DNA from: Eubacterium sp.
GTDB taxonomy: Bacteria; Bacillota; Clostridia; Oscillospirales; Acutalibacteraceae
NCBI GenBank assembly: GCA_017543415.1
Contig: JAFYGD010000102.1
Coordinates: 1 to 5,868 of the forward strand
DNA: 5,868 nt
Reading direction: 5' to 3'
The notes below the pieces were generated by a model that made no database searches, was not told the DNA's origin, and worked only from the letters and a program-made list of their open reading frames with translations. A program made the position numbers and the translations under genes. Of the stretch, positions 1 through 5,593 are shown in pieces (the first letter of the stretch is position 1; every line of letters begins with the position of its first letter).

Positions 1-750
1 AACTGCAGCCCTGTCAGCGGCTTCGTTTACCTCCTCTGAACTCAGCTGCTTATCCGTAATACCGCAGGCGAGGTTTGAAATTAGCGAAATGCCAAGCGTT
101 TTTATACCGCAGTGGTTAGCTGCAATCGCTTCAACGGCGGTGCTCATGCCTACAGCGTCAGCCCCTATAACAGAGAGCATTTTAATTTCCGCAGGCGTTT
201 CAAACTGCGGTCCCGTAAGCTGGGCGTAAACGCCCTCCTTGAGTTCGATACCGCATTCGGCGGCAGCCTTTTTTGCAACGGCGCGCAGCTCCTTGTCTTA
301 AGCGTTGCTCATATCGGGAAAGCGGACGCCGAGCCTGTCGTCGTTTTTACCTGTTAAAGGAGAGGGAACAAAGCTTGAAATATGGTCTTTAATCAGCATA
401 AAATCGCCGCAGTTTAGGCTCTTGCTAATACCGCCCGCAGCGTTCGTAAGAATAATGTTTTTAATGCCGAGCTGCTTTGCAAGGCGAACGGGAGCTGCAG
501 TTTCCTTTGCCGTATAGCCCTCGTATAAATGAACGCGTCCGTTAAAAACCGCAACGCGCTTTCCCGCAAGCGTGCCGATAACAAGCTCGCCCTTGTGTGA
601 GGGAGCGGTTGAAACGGGGAAGCCGCTTATCTTGGAGTAGGGGAAAGCCGCCGCTTTTTCAACTCTGTCTGCAAGCGCGCCGAGCCCCGAGCCGAGAACT
701 ATTGCCGTTTCGGGCTTAAACTCCTTAATTTCATTGATGTTTTCAAGCAT
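1..750 (-). pseudogene. punA: Purine nucleoside phosphorylase (class I, trimeric type), interrupted by an in-frame TAA; 3' end outside the window
   Basis: This cytoplasmic salvage enzyme of the PNP/UDP family would split purine (deoxy)nucleosides with phosphate into base and pentose-1-phosphate. Visible before the stop: GSGLG at residues 20-24 (phosphate loop), H52, GRVHLYEGY at 71-79 (counterparts of human R84, H86, Y88), and NAAGG at 103-107. The reading frame hits TAA at 298-300 (codon 151), directly after FPDMSNA, where the family usually has Tyr. The same frame then stays open for 99 more codons to the window edge. That second half keeps GPQFETPAE (180-188), VGMST (200-204) and the base-binding Asn of SLISN (N226). 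One substitution (TAC to TAA) explains the break. The start at 750 has SD GAGGTGAT 4 nt upstream; the longer ATG at 789 lies upstream of the predicted transcript start. The product may be a non-functional 150-residue fragment, or the stop may be a sequencing or assembly error. The family is certain; the status is not. Confidence 0.85.
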
Positions 751-754
751 ATAT

Positions 755-762
755 ATCACCTC
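755..762 (-). promoter_or_regulatory. Ribosome binding site that fixes the phosphorylase start at 750
   Basis: GAGGTGAT (762-755, minus strand) is an 8-base match to the 16S rRNA tail complement, 4 nt before the ATG at 750-748. It supports this start over the in-frame ATG at 789-787, which lies upstream of the predicted -10 box and is not expected to be transcribed. Confidence 0.75.
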
Positions 763-771
763 AATACTTAT

Positions 772-800
772 ATTATAATGAAAAAACATCTGTAAATCAA
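772..800 (-). promoter_or_regulatory. Predicted sigma-A promoter of the purine nucleoside phosphorylase gene
   Basis: Read on the minus strand there is TTGATT (800-795), a 17-bp spacer, and a perfect TATAAT (777-772). Transcription would begin near 765, giving a leader of only about 15 nt that still contains the whole ribosome binding site. No riboswitch fits in so short a leader. Confidence 0.75.
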
Positions 801-814
801 CGGTAAAATAACTA

Positions 815-843
815 TTGCAATGAAACTTAAATTCTGTTATTAT
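815..843 (+). promoter_or_regulatory. Predicted sigma-A promoter of the BMP-family lipoprotein gene
   Basis: TTGCAA (815-820), a 17-bp spacer and TATTAT (838-843) form a good housekeeping promoter. The transcript would start near 850, leaving a leader of about 31 nt. Its -35 box is 14 bp from the -35 box of the divergent phosphorylase promoter, so a regulator bound between them could act on both. No clear palindromic operator was seen. Confidence 0.65.
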
Positions 844-867
844 TATTTAGTGATAATTTTTCTTTCC

Positions 868-872
868 GGAGG
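868..872 (+). promoter_or_regulatory. Ribosome binding site that decides the lipoprotein start (881 rather than 875)
   Basis: GGAGG at 868-872 is followed by two in-frame ATG codons. The one at 875 is only 2 nt away, too close for normal initiation. The one at 881 is 8 nt away, which is ideal. Starting at 881 also gives a conventional lipoprotein leader beginning Met-Lys-Lys. Confidence 0.75.
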
Positions 873-880
873 AAATGGAT

Positions 881-2710
881 ATGAAAAAAATTGTTTCCTT
901 AGCGCTTGTTCTTGTGCTCGGCTTAACGCTTGTTTTCAGCGGCTGTGCAAAAAAGGACGGCGCCGCTTTTGAGCTTGCGCTTATTACTGACGGCGCTCCG
1001 GTTAACGACGGCGCTTTTAACGAAAGCGCATGGAACGGCTTGAAGGCTTATGCAGATGAAAACGGTAAAACCTGCCGTTACTATCAGCCTGTGCTGACAG
1101 ACGGCGTTCTTGCAAACGAAACTGTTGCAGAGTATATTGATATAGCGGTTAAAAACGGCGCAAAGTATATCGTTCTTCCGGGTGAGGACTTTGCAGTTTC
1201 CGCGTATGAGGTTGCTCCTACCTACAAGGATGTAAACTTTATTCTTATTGACGCCGTTCCTCATTCGCGTGACAGTGAGGAAATGCACCTGATTTCAAAC
1301 ATTATGTGCGTTTCGTTTGACTATTACCAGGGCGGTTTCCTTGCAGGCTACGTTTCCGTTACGGACGGTCTTAAGGACGGCGGCAAGGTAATCCGCAAAT
1401 ACAACACAAAGCTCGGTATTCTCGGCTCAACGGGTAACGACGCCAGCGGTAAGTATTCCTCGGGCTATATTGACGGCGTAAGCTATGCTGCAAACGAGCT
1501 TGGCGTTCCCGTAACCGTTGACTATGCGCAGTACAATTCCGCAAGCCTTGATTATAACTACGATTTTACTGTTGAACCCGTTTACATTGACGTTACCGAA
1601 GCTAAAAAGGATACCTTTAAGGTAAAGGTTGTTGACGGTATCGGCAGCGGCGTTTATACCGAAGGTGAAAACGTAACGATTACCGCAAACCCTGCGCCCG
1701 AAGGCAAGGTTTTTGACCACTGGGAAACCAAAAGCGATACCGAAGGCGTTAAGGATAAAAAGGTAAATATTTCCTCTAAAAAAGAAAGCTCAATGAACCT
1801 TCAGGTAGGCGACTGCGACTGTACTATTACCGCAGTATGGGCTGACGCTGAAACGGTTCCCGTTAAAATCGTTACCGAAAAAGAAACCTTAACTTATTAC
1901 GCGCCTAAAAACAGCGACTTCTGGGCAGAGGCTCCTGCCGCTCCTTCGGGTTATGTATTTTCCGAATGGTCTGTTGCGGACGAAAGCATTGTTGAAGATA
2001 AGCTTTCAGCGGAAACAAATGTAAAAGTAGGCGAAAGCGAAATTCAGCTTATGCCTGTTTATGAAAAATCCGAATTTCCTACCTTTAACGTTACCGTTAA
2101 AAACGGTACGGGCAGCGGCTCATATGTAACGGGAGATACTGTTAAGGTTGTTGCTGACGCACCGCCCGAGGGCAAGATGTTCTATAAGTGGGAAAACGTT
2201 GACGGACAGGGACTTTCAACGGGTATTGCAATGGATAACGAATATTGCTACCACGCTGAATTTGAAATGGTTGACCGTTACGCTTCCGTTGTTGAAAAGA
2301 TGTTTGACGACGGCTGCGAAATCGTATTTGCCGGCGGCAACGAAATCAGCGATTCCGTCTTTACCGCTGCTGACGCTTTTGATTATCCCGTTTTCGGCTT
2401 TGGCTGGGGATATGACGAAGGCAGTAAGGGCAGCTGCTTTGCGTCCGTTGTAAATGATTACGGCAAAACGGTACAGGACGCGCTCAATAATTATCAGGGC
2501 GGCTCCTTTATAAGTGGAAATTGCAAGCGAAACGCAATTTATGTAACGGGCAAAAACCTTGAACATTACTCAACAAACAAGAAAGGCGAAAAGGTTGAGA
2601 ACGCCGATTACAGCGAGGGCTACGCAAAGCTTTACGATATGTTTGCAAAAGAGCAGACGCCCGAAACTCCCGACGTTTCACTTGTAAGCATAAATTTCTG
2701 GAGTAAATAA
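881..2710 (+). CDS. BMP/Med-family (PnrA-like) substrate-binding lipoprotein with an internal InlB-like repeat insert
   Basis: Predicted membrane-anchored extracellular binding protein, probably for purine nucleosides. From the start at 881 it has 609 residues; BMP proteins usually have about 330-380. Order: signal peptide with a lipobox ending FSGC (Cys22 lipidated; Phe at -3 is slightly atypical), then BMP domain part 1 (about 30-230). Part 1 contains DGAPVNDGAFNESAW (37-51), the family's ligand-binding start motif, FDYYQGGFLAGY, and LGILGSTGN followed by SGYIDGVSYA. An insert of three beta-repeat modules follows (about 246-462). BMP part 2 (about 464-560) resumes with a helix and DDGCEIVFAGGN, then VFGFGWGYDE and the GKTVQDALNNYQGGSF segment. 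The gene has its own promoter and terminator, and no ABC ATPase or permease gene is visible beside it, so partners would be encoded elsewhere. The divergent phosphorylase gene supports a nucleoside ligand, but that specificity is inferred. A sensor or adhesin role is the alternative. Confidence 0.85.
   Translation: MKKIVSLALVLVLGLTLVFSGCAKKDGAAFELALITDGAPVNDGAFNESAWNGLKAYADENGKTCRYYQPVLTDGVLANETVAEYIDIAVKNGAKYIVLPGEDFAVSAYEVAPTYKDVNFILIDAVPHSRDSEEMHLISNIMCVSFDYYQGGFLAGYVSVTDGLKDGGKVIRKYNTKLGILGSTGNDASGKYSSGYIDGVSYAANELGVPVTVDYAQYNSASLDYNYDFTVEPVYIDVTEAKKDTFKVKVVDGIGSGVYTEGENVTITANPAPEGKVFDHWETKSDTEGVKDKKVNISSKKESSMNLQVGDCDCTITAVWADAETVPVKIVTEKETLTYYAPKNSDFWAEAPAAPSGYVFSEWSVADESIVEDKLSAETNVKVGESEIQLMPVYEKSEFPTFNVTVKNGTGSGSYVTGDTVKVVADAPPEGKMFYKWENVDGQGLSTGIAMDNEYCYHAEFEMVDRYASVVEKMFDDGCEIVFAGGNEISDSVFTAADAFDYPVFGFGWGYDEGSKGSCFASVVNDYGKTVQDALNNYQGGSFISGNCKRNAIYVTGKNLEHYSTNKKGEKVENADYSEGYAKLYDMFAKEQTPETPDVSLVSINFWSK
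1613..1840 (+). repeat. InlB-like beta-repeat module 1 within the binding protein
   Basis: Residues about 245-320 contain V-x-V-V-D-G-x-G-S-G-x-Y, then EGENVTITA, PAPEGKVFDHWE, and a closing CTITAVW strand. This is the pattern of the divergent InlB B-repeat (Flg_new-type) fold of Gram-positive surface proteins. A CDC cysteine pair sits just before the final strand. It closely resembles module 3. Confidence 0.7.
1856..2062 (+). repeat. Degenerate beta-repeat module 2 within the binding protein
   Basis: Residues about 326-394 follow the same plan as the flanking modules: an opening strand VPVKIVTE, then PAAPSGYVFSEWS in the position of the PEGK-x-F-x-x-W core, and a closing strand IQLMPVYEK. 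The G-x-G-S-G turn is missing, so it is a more diverged copy. Confidence 0.5.
2081..2266 (+). repeat. InlB-like beta-repeat module 3 within the binding protein
   Basis: Residues about 401-462 contain VTVKNGTGSGSYVTGDTV, PPEGKMFYKWE and a closing YHAEFE strand. This parallels module 1 at protein level (G-x-G-S-G-x-Y, then P-E-G-K-x-F-x-x-W-E). The DNA of the two copies has diverged, so this is an old duplication. The BMP domain resumes directly afterwards. Confidence 0.7.
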
Positions 2711-2713
2711 TTT

Positions 2714-2743
2714 AAAGGACTGTCGGCTGACAGTCCTTTTTTT
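2714..2743 (+). terminator. Rho-independent terminator of the lipoprotein gene
   Basis: An 11-bp perfect stem (AAAGGACTGTC, 2714-2724, with GACAGTCCTTT, 2729-2739) closes a GGCT loop and runs into seven T residues (2737-2743). It begins 4 bp after the lipoprotein stop. It lies between convergent genes; on the minus strand the hairpin is the same but the T run is short and broken, so it may serve rnhA only weakly. Confidence 0.92.
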
Positions 2744-2767
2744 GTTTCGTTTTGCGCCGTCTTTAGT

Positions 2768-3205
2768 TTAAAAATGCGTTTTGTAATATTCAACCGCAAG
2801 CGTATCGCAGCGCTCGTTGTAGGGGTGGCCCGCGTGGCCTTTAACCCAGATAAACTCAACTCTGTGCTTATCAAGCAGGGGGAGCAGCCTTTCCCATAAA
2901 TCAACGTTTAAAACGGGCTTTTTGTCAGCCTTGCGCCAGCCCTTTAAAACCCATGAGGGAAGCCAGCCCTGATTAACCGCGTCGCAAACGTATTTGCTGT
3001 CGGTAGTAAGCTTTACCTCACAGGGCTCTTTGAGCACTTCAAGTGCTGTTATAACGGCGGTCAGTTCCATTCGGTTGTTGGTGGTTTCCGCTTCTCCGCC
3101 GCACATTTCCTTTTCAATTTTACCGTAAACAAGCACCGCGCCCCAGCCGCCGGGACCGGGATTTCCGCTGCAGGCGCCGTCAGTATAAATCTCAACTTTT
3201 TTCAT
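2768..3205 (-). CDS. rnhA: Ribonuclease HI
   Basis: Cytoplasmic endonuclease that cleaves the RNA strand of RNA-DNA hybrids, removing R-loops and primer remnants. The 145-residue protein covers the whole single domain (E. coli has 155) and aligns closely with the E. coli enzyme. The four metal-binding acidic residues are present: D9 (in [16 protein letters not shown]), E47 (in TTNNRMEL), D69 (in LTTDSKYV) and D134 (in NERCDTLA), with catalytic His124 in VKGHAGHP. The basic handle around [10 protein letters not shown] is retained; no N-terminal hybrid-binding domain is present. The start at 3205 has AAAGGTGA (3220-3213) 7 nt upstream. The gene is convergent with the lipoprotein gene and divergent from rnj. 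Nothing suggests loss of activity. Confidence 0.97.
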   Translation of the reverse strand: MKKVEIYTDGACSGNPGPGGWGAVLVYGKIEKEMCGGEAETTNNRMELTAVITALEVLKEPCEVKLTTDSKYVCDAVNQGWLPSWVLKGWRKADKKPVLNVDLWERLLPLLDKHRVEFIWVKGHAGHPYNERCDTLAVEYYKTHF

Positions 3206-3226
3206 AAAATGTTCACCTTTTTGAAT

Positions 3227-3255
3227 ATTCTATCACTATTTTTGGTAATAATCAA
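3227..3255 (-). promoter_or_regulatory. Predicted sigma-A promoter of rnhA
   Basis: On the minus strand there is TTGATT (3255-3250), a 17-bp spacer and TAGAAT (3232-3227). Transcription would begin near 3220, giving a leader of about 15 nt that starts right at the ribosome binding site. Confidence 0.65.
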
Positions 3256-3257
3256 TA

Positions 3258-3286
3258 TTGACTTTATACTTAAGTTCATTTATTAT
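3258..3286 (+). promoter_or_regulatory. Predicted sigma-A promoter of the rnj-rplI-dnaB operon
   Basis: TTGACT (3258-3263), a 17-bp spacer and TATTAT (3281-3286) make a strong promoter. Transcription would begin near 3293, with a leader of about 44 nt. The -35 box is 2 bp from the rnhA -35 box on the other strand, so the two polymerases would compete for nearly the same face of DNA. Confidence 0.7.
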
Positions 3287-3318
3287 ATACGTAACTTTAA
3301 AATTTTGTTAAAAGAAAC

Positions 3319-3325
3319 AGGAGGT
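3319..3325 (+). promoter_or_regulatory. Ribosome binding site of rnj, with long spacing
   Basis: AGGAGGT (3319-3325) is a full-strength Shine-Dalgarno, but it is 11 nt from the ATG at 3337, with an A/T-only spacer. No other ATG is closer. The later in-frame ATG codons (3355, 3451) have no such site, so the site supports the long N-terminus. Confidence 0.7.
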
Positions 3326-3336
3326 AAATTTTTTTA

Positions 3337-5115
3337 ATGCAAACTAAAAACAGGATGCCGCAAAACGGCGCCGATAACAGAAACCGGAATTCTAAAAGGC
3401 GCTATTATACCTACCGAAAGGCATCAAAGAAACCGGGCGTTCTCCCTCCGATGGAAACGGAAAAGGTCAGGATTTCTTTCCTCGGTGGTATGAATGAAAT
3501 CGGTAAGAATATGACTCTTTTTGAGTACAAAAACGATATGTTTATCGTTGACTGCGGTCTTGCTTTTCCCTCTGCGGAGCTGCTCGGCGTAGATATTGTT
3601 ATTCCCGATTTTACTCATATTGTCAACAATCAGGAAAGAATTAAGGGTATTATAATTACCCACGGCCATGAGGACCATATAGGCGGGCTTGCCTATCTTT
3701 TAAAGCAGGTGAACGTGCCTGTTTACGCAACAAAGCTGACTATCGGCTTAATTAAAGGAAAGCTTGAGGAGCACGGTCTGCTCGGCAGCGTAAAGCTTGT
3801 TGAAATCAACCCGAGGGATAATATAACTCTCGGTCAGTTCAACATTGAGCTTATCCACGTTAACCACTCTATACCCGACGCGGTCGGTCTTGCAATCAAA
3901 TGCCCCGCGGGCGTTATTATCCATACGGGCGACTTTAAGATTGATACCACCCCCGTTGACGGCGATATGATTGATTTAACCCGCTTTGCCGATTACGGCA
4001 AAAGGGGAGTGCTTGCCCTTATGAGCGACAGTACGAACGCGGAACGCCCCGGCAGCACAATGAGCGAAAGCAGCGTGGGCGAAAGCTTTGAGCACCTTTT
4101 CCGCAAGGCAAGGCAAAAGCGAATTATTGTTGCAACCTTTGCTTCGAATATTCACCGCGTTCAGCAGATTATGGACGTTGCCGCAGCGCGCCACAGAAAG
4201 GTTGCCGTTGTAGGCAGAAGCCTTGAAAACCTTGTAAGCGTAGGTGCGGATCTCGGCTATCTCAACGTGACAAAGGGTATTCTTATTTCCGTTGACGAAA
4301 TAGGCAGCTATTCCGACGACAAGCTCGTTATCATTACAACGGGCTCACAGGGCGAGCCTATGTCAGCCCTTACCAAAATTGCAATGGGCGAGCATAAGAA
4401 GGTAAGTATAACCCCCAATGATTACGTTATCATTTCCGCAACGCCCATTCCGGGTAACGAAAAGATGGTAAGCAACGTTGTCAACGCGCTTATGATGCGC
4501 GGCGTTGAGGTTATATATGAAAATATGTACGACGTACACGTTTCGGGCCACGCCTGTCAGCAGGACTTAAAGCTGATGATAGGCATTGTCAAGCCGAAAT
4601 TCTTTATTCCCGTTCACGGCGAGCAGAAGCACCTTGTTAAACACGCCTCGCTCGCGCAGTCAATGGGTATTGCAAGGAATAACATCTTTATCGGCGATAT
4701 AGGCAACTGCATTGAGCTTTCAAAGGACGGAATCAACCAGGTAAGCAGCGTTCCTTCGGGCGAGGTTTACGTTGACGGCTACGGAGTAGGCGACGTAGGA
4801 AATGTTGTTCTTAACGACAGAAAGCACCTTTCGCGTGACGGTATAATCGTTATTGCCGCTACTATTGACGCCGCTTCGGGTTACGTTGTTTCGGGTCCGG
4901 ACATCGTATCGCGCGGTTTCGTTTTCGTTAAGGAAAACGAGGAGCTTATTCAGAGCATAAGGGAAATCAGCGAAAACGTTATAACCCAGCAGTACGATAA
5001 GCGCTACCGTGACTGGAACTCGGTAAAAACAAGGCTGCGTGACGAGGTAACGCATTACGTTTTTGAAAGAACAAAGCGCAAGCCGATGATACTTCCCATT
5101 TTTATGGAGATATAA
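3337..5115 (+). CDS. rnj: Ribonuclease J (metallo-beta-lactamase/beta-CASP family)
   Basis: Dual endo- and 5'-to-3' exoribonuclease of mRNA decay and rRNA maturation in Gram-positive bacteria. Domains: a basic N-terminal extension (1-38), metallo-beta-lactamase core, beta-CASP insert, then the end of the catalytic core and a C-terminal domain ending KRKPMILPIFMEI. Metal-ligand motifs visible: HGHEDH at 109-114, H177 in VNHSIPD, HTGDFKID from 196 (D199), and H427 in PVHGEQ. Beta-CASP motifs: SDSTN (D231), FASNIHRVQQ (H273), SATPIPGNE and HVSGHACQQ (H401, H405). At 592 residues it is about 37 longer than B. subtilis RNase J1 (555), and nearly all the extra length is at the N-terminus. It heads a tight gene string with rplI and dnaB. 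Catalytically it looks complete. Which paralogue (J1 or J2) it corresponds to cannot be told from one gene, but the intact active site favours a J1-like role. Confidence 0.97.
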   Translation: MQTKNRMPQNGADNRNRNSKRRYYTYRKASKKPGVLPPMETEKVRISFLGGMNEIGKNMTLFEYKNDMFIVDCGLAFPSAELLGVDIVIPDFTHIVNNQERIKGIIITHGHEDHIGGLAYLLKQVNVPVYATKLTIGLIKGKLEEHGLLGSVKLVEINPRDNITLGQFNIELIHVNHSIPDAVGLAIKCPAGVIIHTGDFKIDTTPVDGDMIDLTRFADYGKRGVLALMSDSTNAERPGSTMSESSVGESFEHLFRKARQKRIIVATFASNIHRVQQIMDVAAARHRKVAVVGRSLENLVSVGADLGYLNVTKGILISVDEIGSYSDDKLVIITTGSQGEPMSALTKIAMGEHKKVSITPNDYVIISATPIPGNEKMVSNVVNALMMRGVEVIYENMYDVHVSGHACQQDLKLMIGIVKPKFFIPVHGEQKHLVKHASLAQSMGIARNNIFIGDIGNCIELSKDGINQVSSVPSGEVYVDGYGVGDVGNVVLNDRKHLSRDGIIVIAATIDAASGYVVSGPDIVSRGFVFVKENEELIQSIREISENVITQQYDKRYRDWNSVKTRLRDEVTHYVFERTKRKPMILPIFMEI

Positions 5116-5133
5116 CAACAGGAGGACAGCTTT

Positions 5134-5574
5134 ATGAAAGTAATATTAAAGGCTGACGTTAAATCGCTCGGTAAGGCGGGCGAGCTTGTAAACGCAAGCG
5201 ACGGATATGCAAGGAACTTCCTTTTACCCAAAGGACTTGCCATTGAGGCAAATAAAACCGCAATGAACGAATTCAACAATAAGCAGAAGGCTGAAAAATT
5301 CCACAAGGCTGAAGAACTCAAGGCAGCGCAGGAGGCTGCTGCAAGGCTTGAGGGCAAAACCGTTAAGCTCAACGCAAAGGCGGGCGCTAACGGAAAGCTT
5401 TTCGGCTCCGTTACCTCAAAGGACGTTGCCGAAAAAATCAAGGCTGATTTCGGCGAGGAAATTGATAAGCGTAAAATCGTAATGGAAGATATAAAGGCTT
5501 TCGGAACCGTTGAAGCCGAAGTAAAGGTCTACCCGGGCGTTACGGCAAAAATATTCGTAAACGTAACCGAATAA
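5134..5574 (+). CDS. rplI: 50S ribosomal protein bL9
   Basis: Structural protein of the large ribosomal subunit that binds 23S rRNA near the L1 stalk base and helps maintain reading-frame fidelity. At 146 residues it matches the usual length (about 148-150). The N-terminal rRNA-binding domain carries the family signature in residues 13-40: GKAGE, then [15 protein letters not shown], with Ala21 where Val is common. The long connecting helix is rich in Ala, Glu and Lys (about 41-74), and the C-terminal domain contains [17 protein letters not shown] and ends with the [13 protein letters not shown] strand. GGAGG (5121-5125) lies 8 nt upstream of the ATG. It follows rnj by 18 bp and precedes dnaB by 19 bp. 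The stop is a tandem TAA-TAG. Confidence 0.97.
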   Translation: MKVILKADVKSLGKAGELVNASDGYARNFLLPKGLAIEANKTAMNEFNNKQKAEKFHKAEELKAAQEAAARLEGKTVKLNAKAGANGKLFGSVTSKDVAEKIKADFGEEIDKRKIVMEDIKAFGTVEAEVKVYPGVTAKIFVNVTE

Positions 5575-5593
5575 TAGATAAAAGAGGATAATT

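Noticed and set aside
298..300. Stop-codon reassignment or programmed recoding of TAA in the phosphorylase
   Set aside because: rnj, rplI, rnhA and the lipoprotein gene all end in TAA and contain none internally; no recoding structure is evident next to the codon.
112..357. Plus-strand open frame across the phosphorylase gene
   Set aside because: It is antisense to conserved phosphorylase codons, has no ribosome site and no recognisable product; it appears open only because of the opposite strand's codon pattern.
751..789. Longer phosphorylase start at 789
   Set aside because: The ATG lies upstream of the perfect -10 box (777-772), has no Shine-Dalgarno, and the extra 13 residues do not resemble the family N-terminus.
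751..880. Purine riboswitch or PurR box in the divergent intergenic region
   Set aside because: The predicted leaders (about 15 and 31 nt) are far too short for an aptamer, and no PurR-box-like sequence was found.
2632..2904. Minus-strand open frame overlapping the terminator and the end of rnhA
   Set aside because: It runs through the terminator hairpin and through rnhA in another frame, with no ribosome site or recognisable domain.
3851..3859. DnaA-box-like TTATCCACG near dnaB
   Set aside because: It is a single 8-of-9 match inside conserved RNase J codons (LIHVNHS), with no cluster of boxes or AT-rich unwinding element beside it, so it does not indicate an origin.
5055..5441. Minus-strand 128-codon open frame over rplI
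   Set aside because: It lies antisense to well-conserved bL9 and overlaps the end of rnj; its low-complexity Ser/Ala/Leu content is typical of an antisense shadow.
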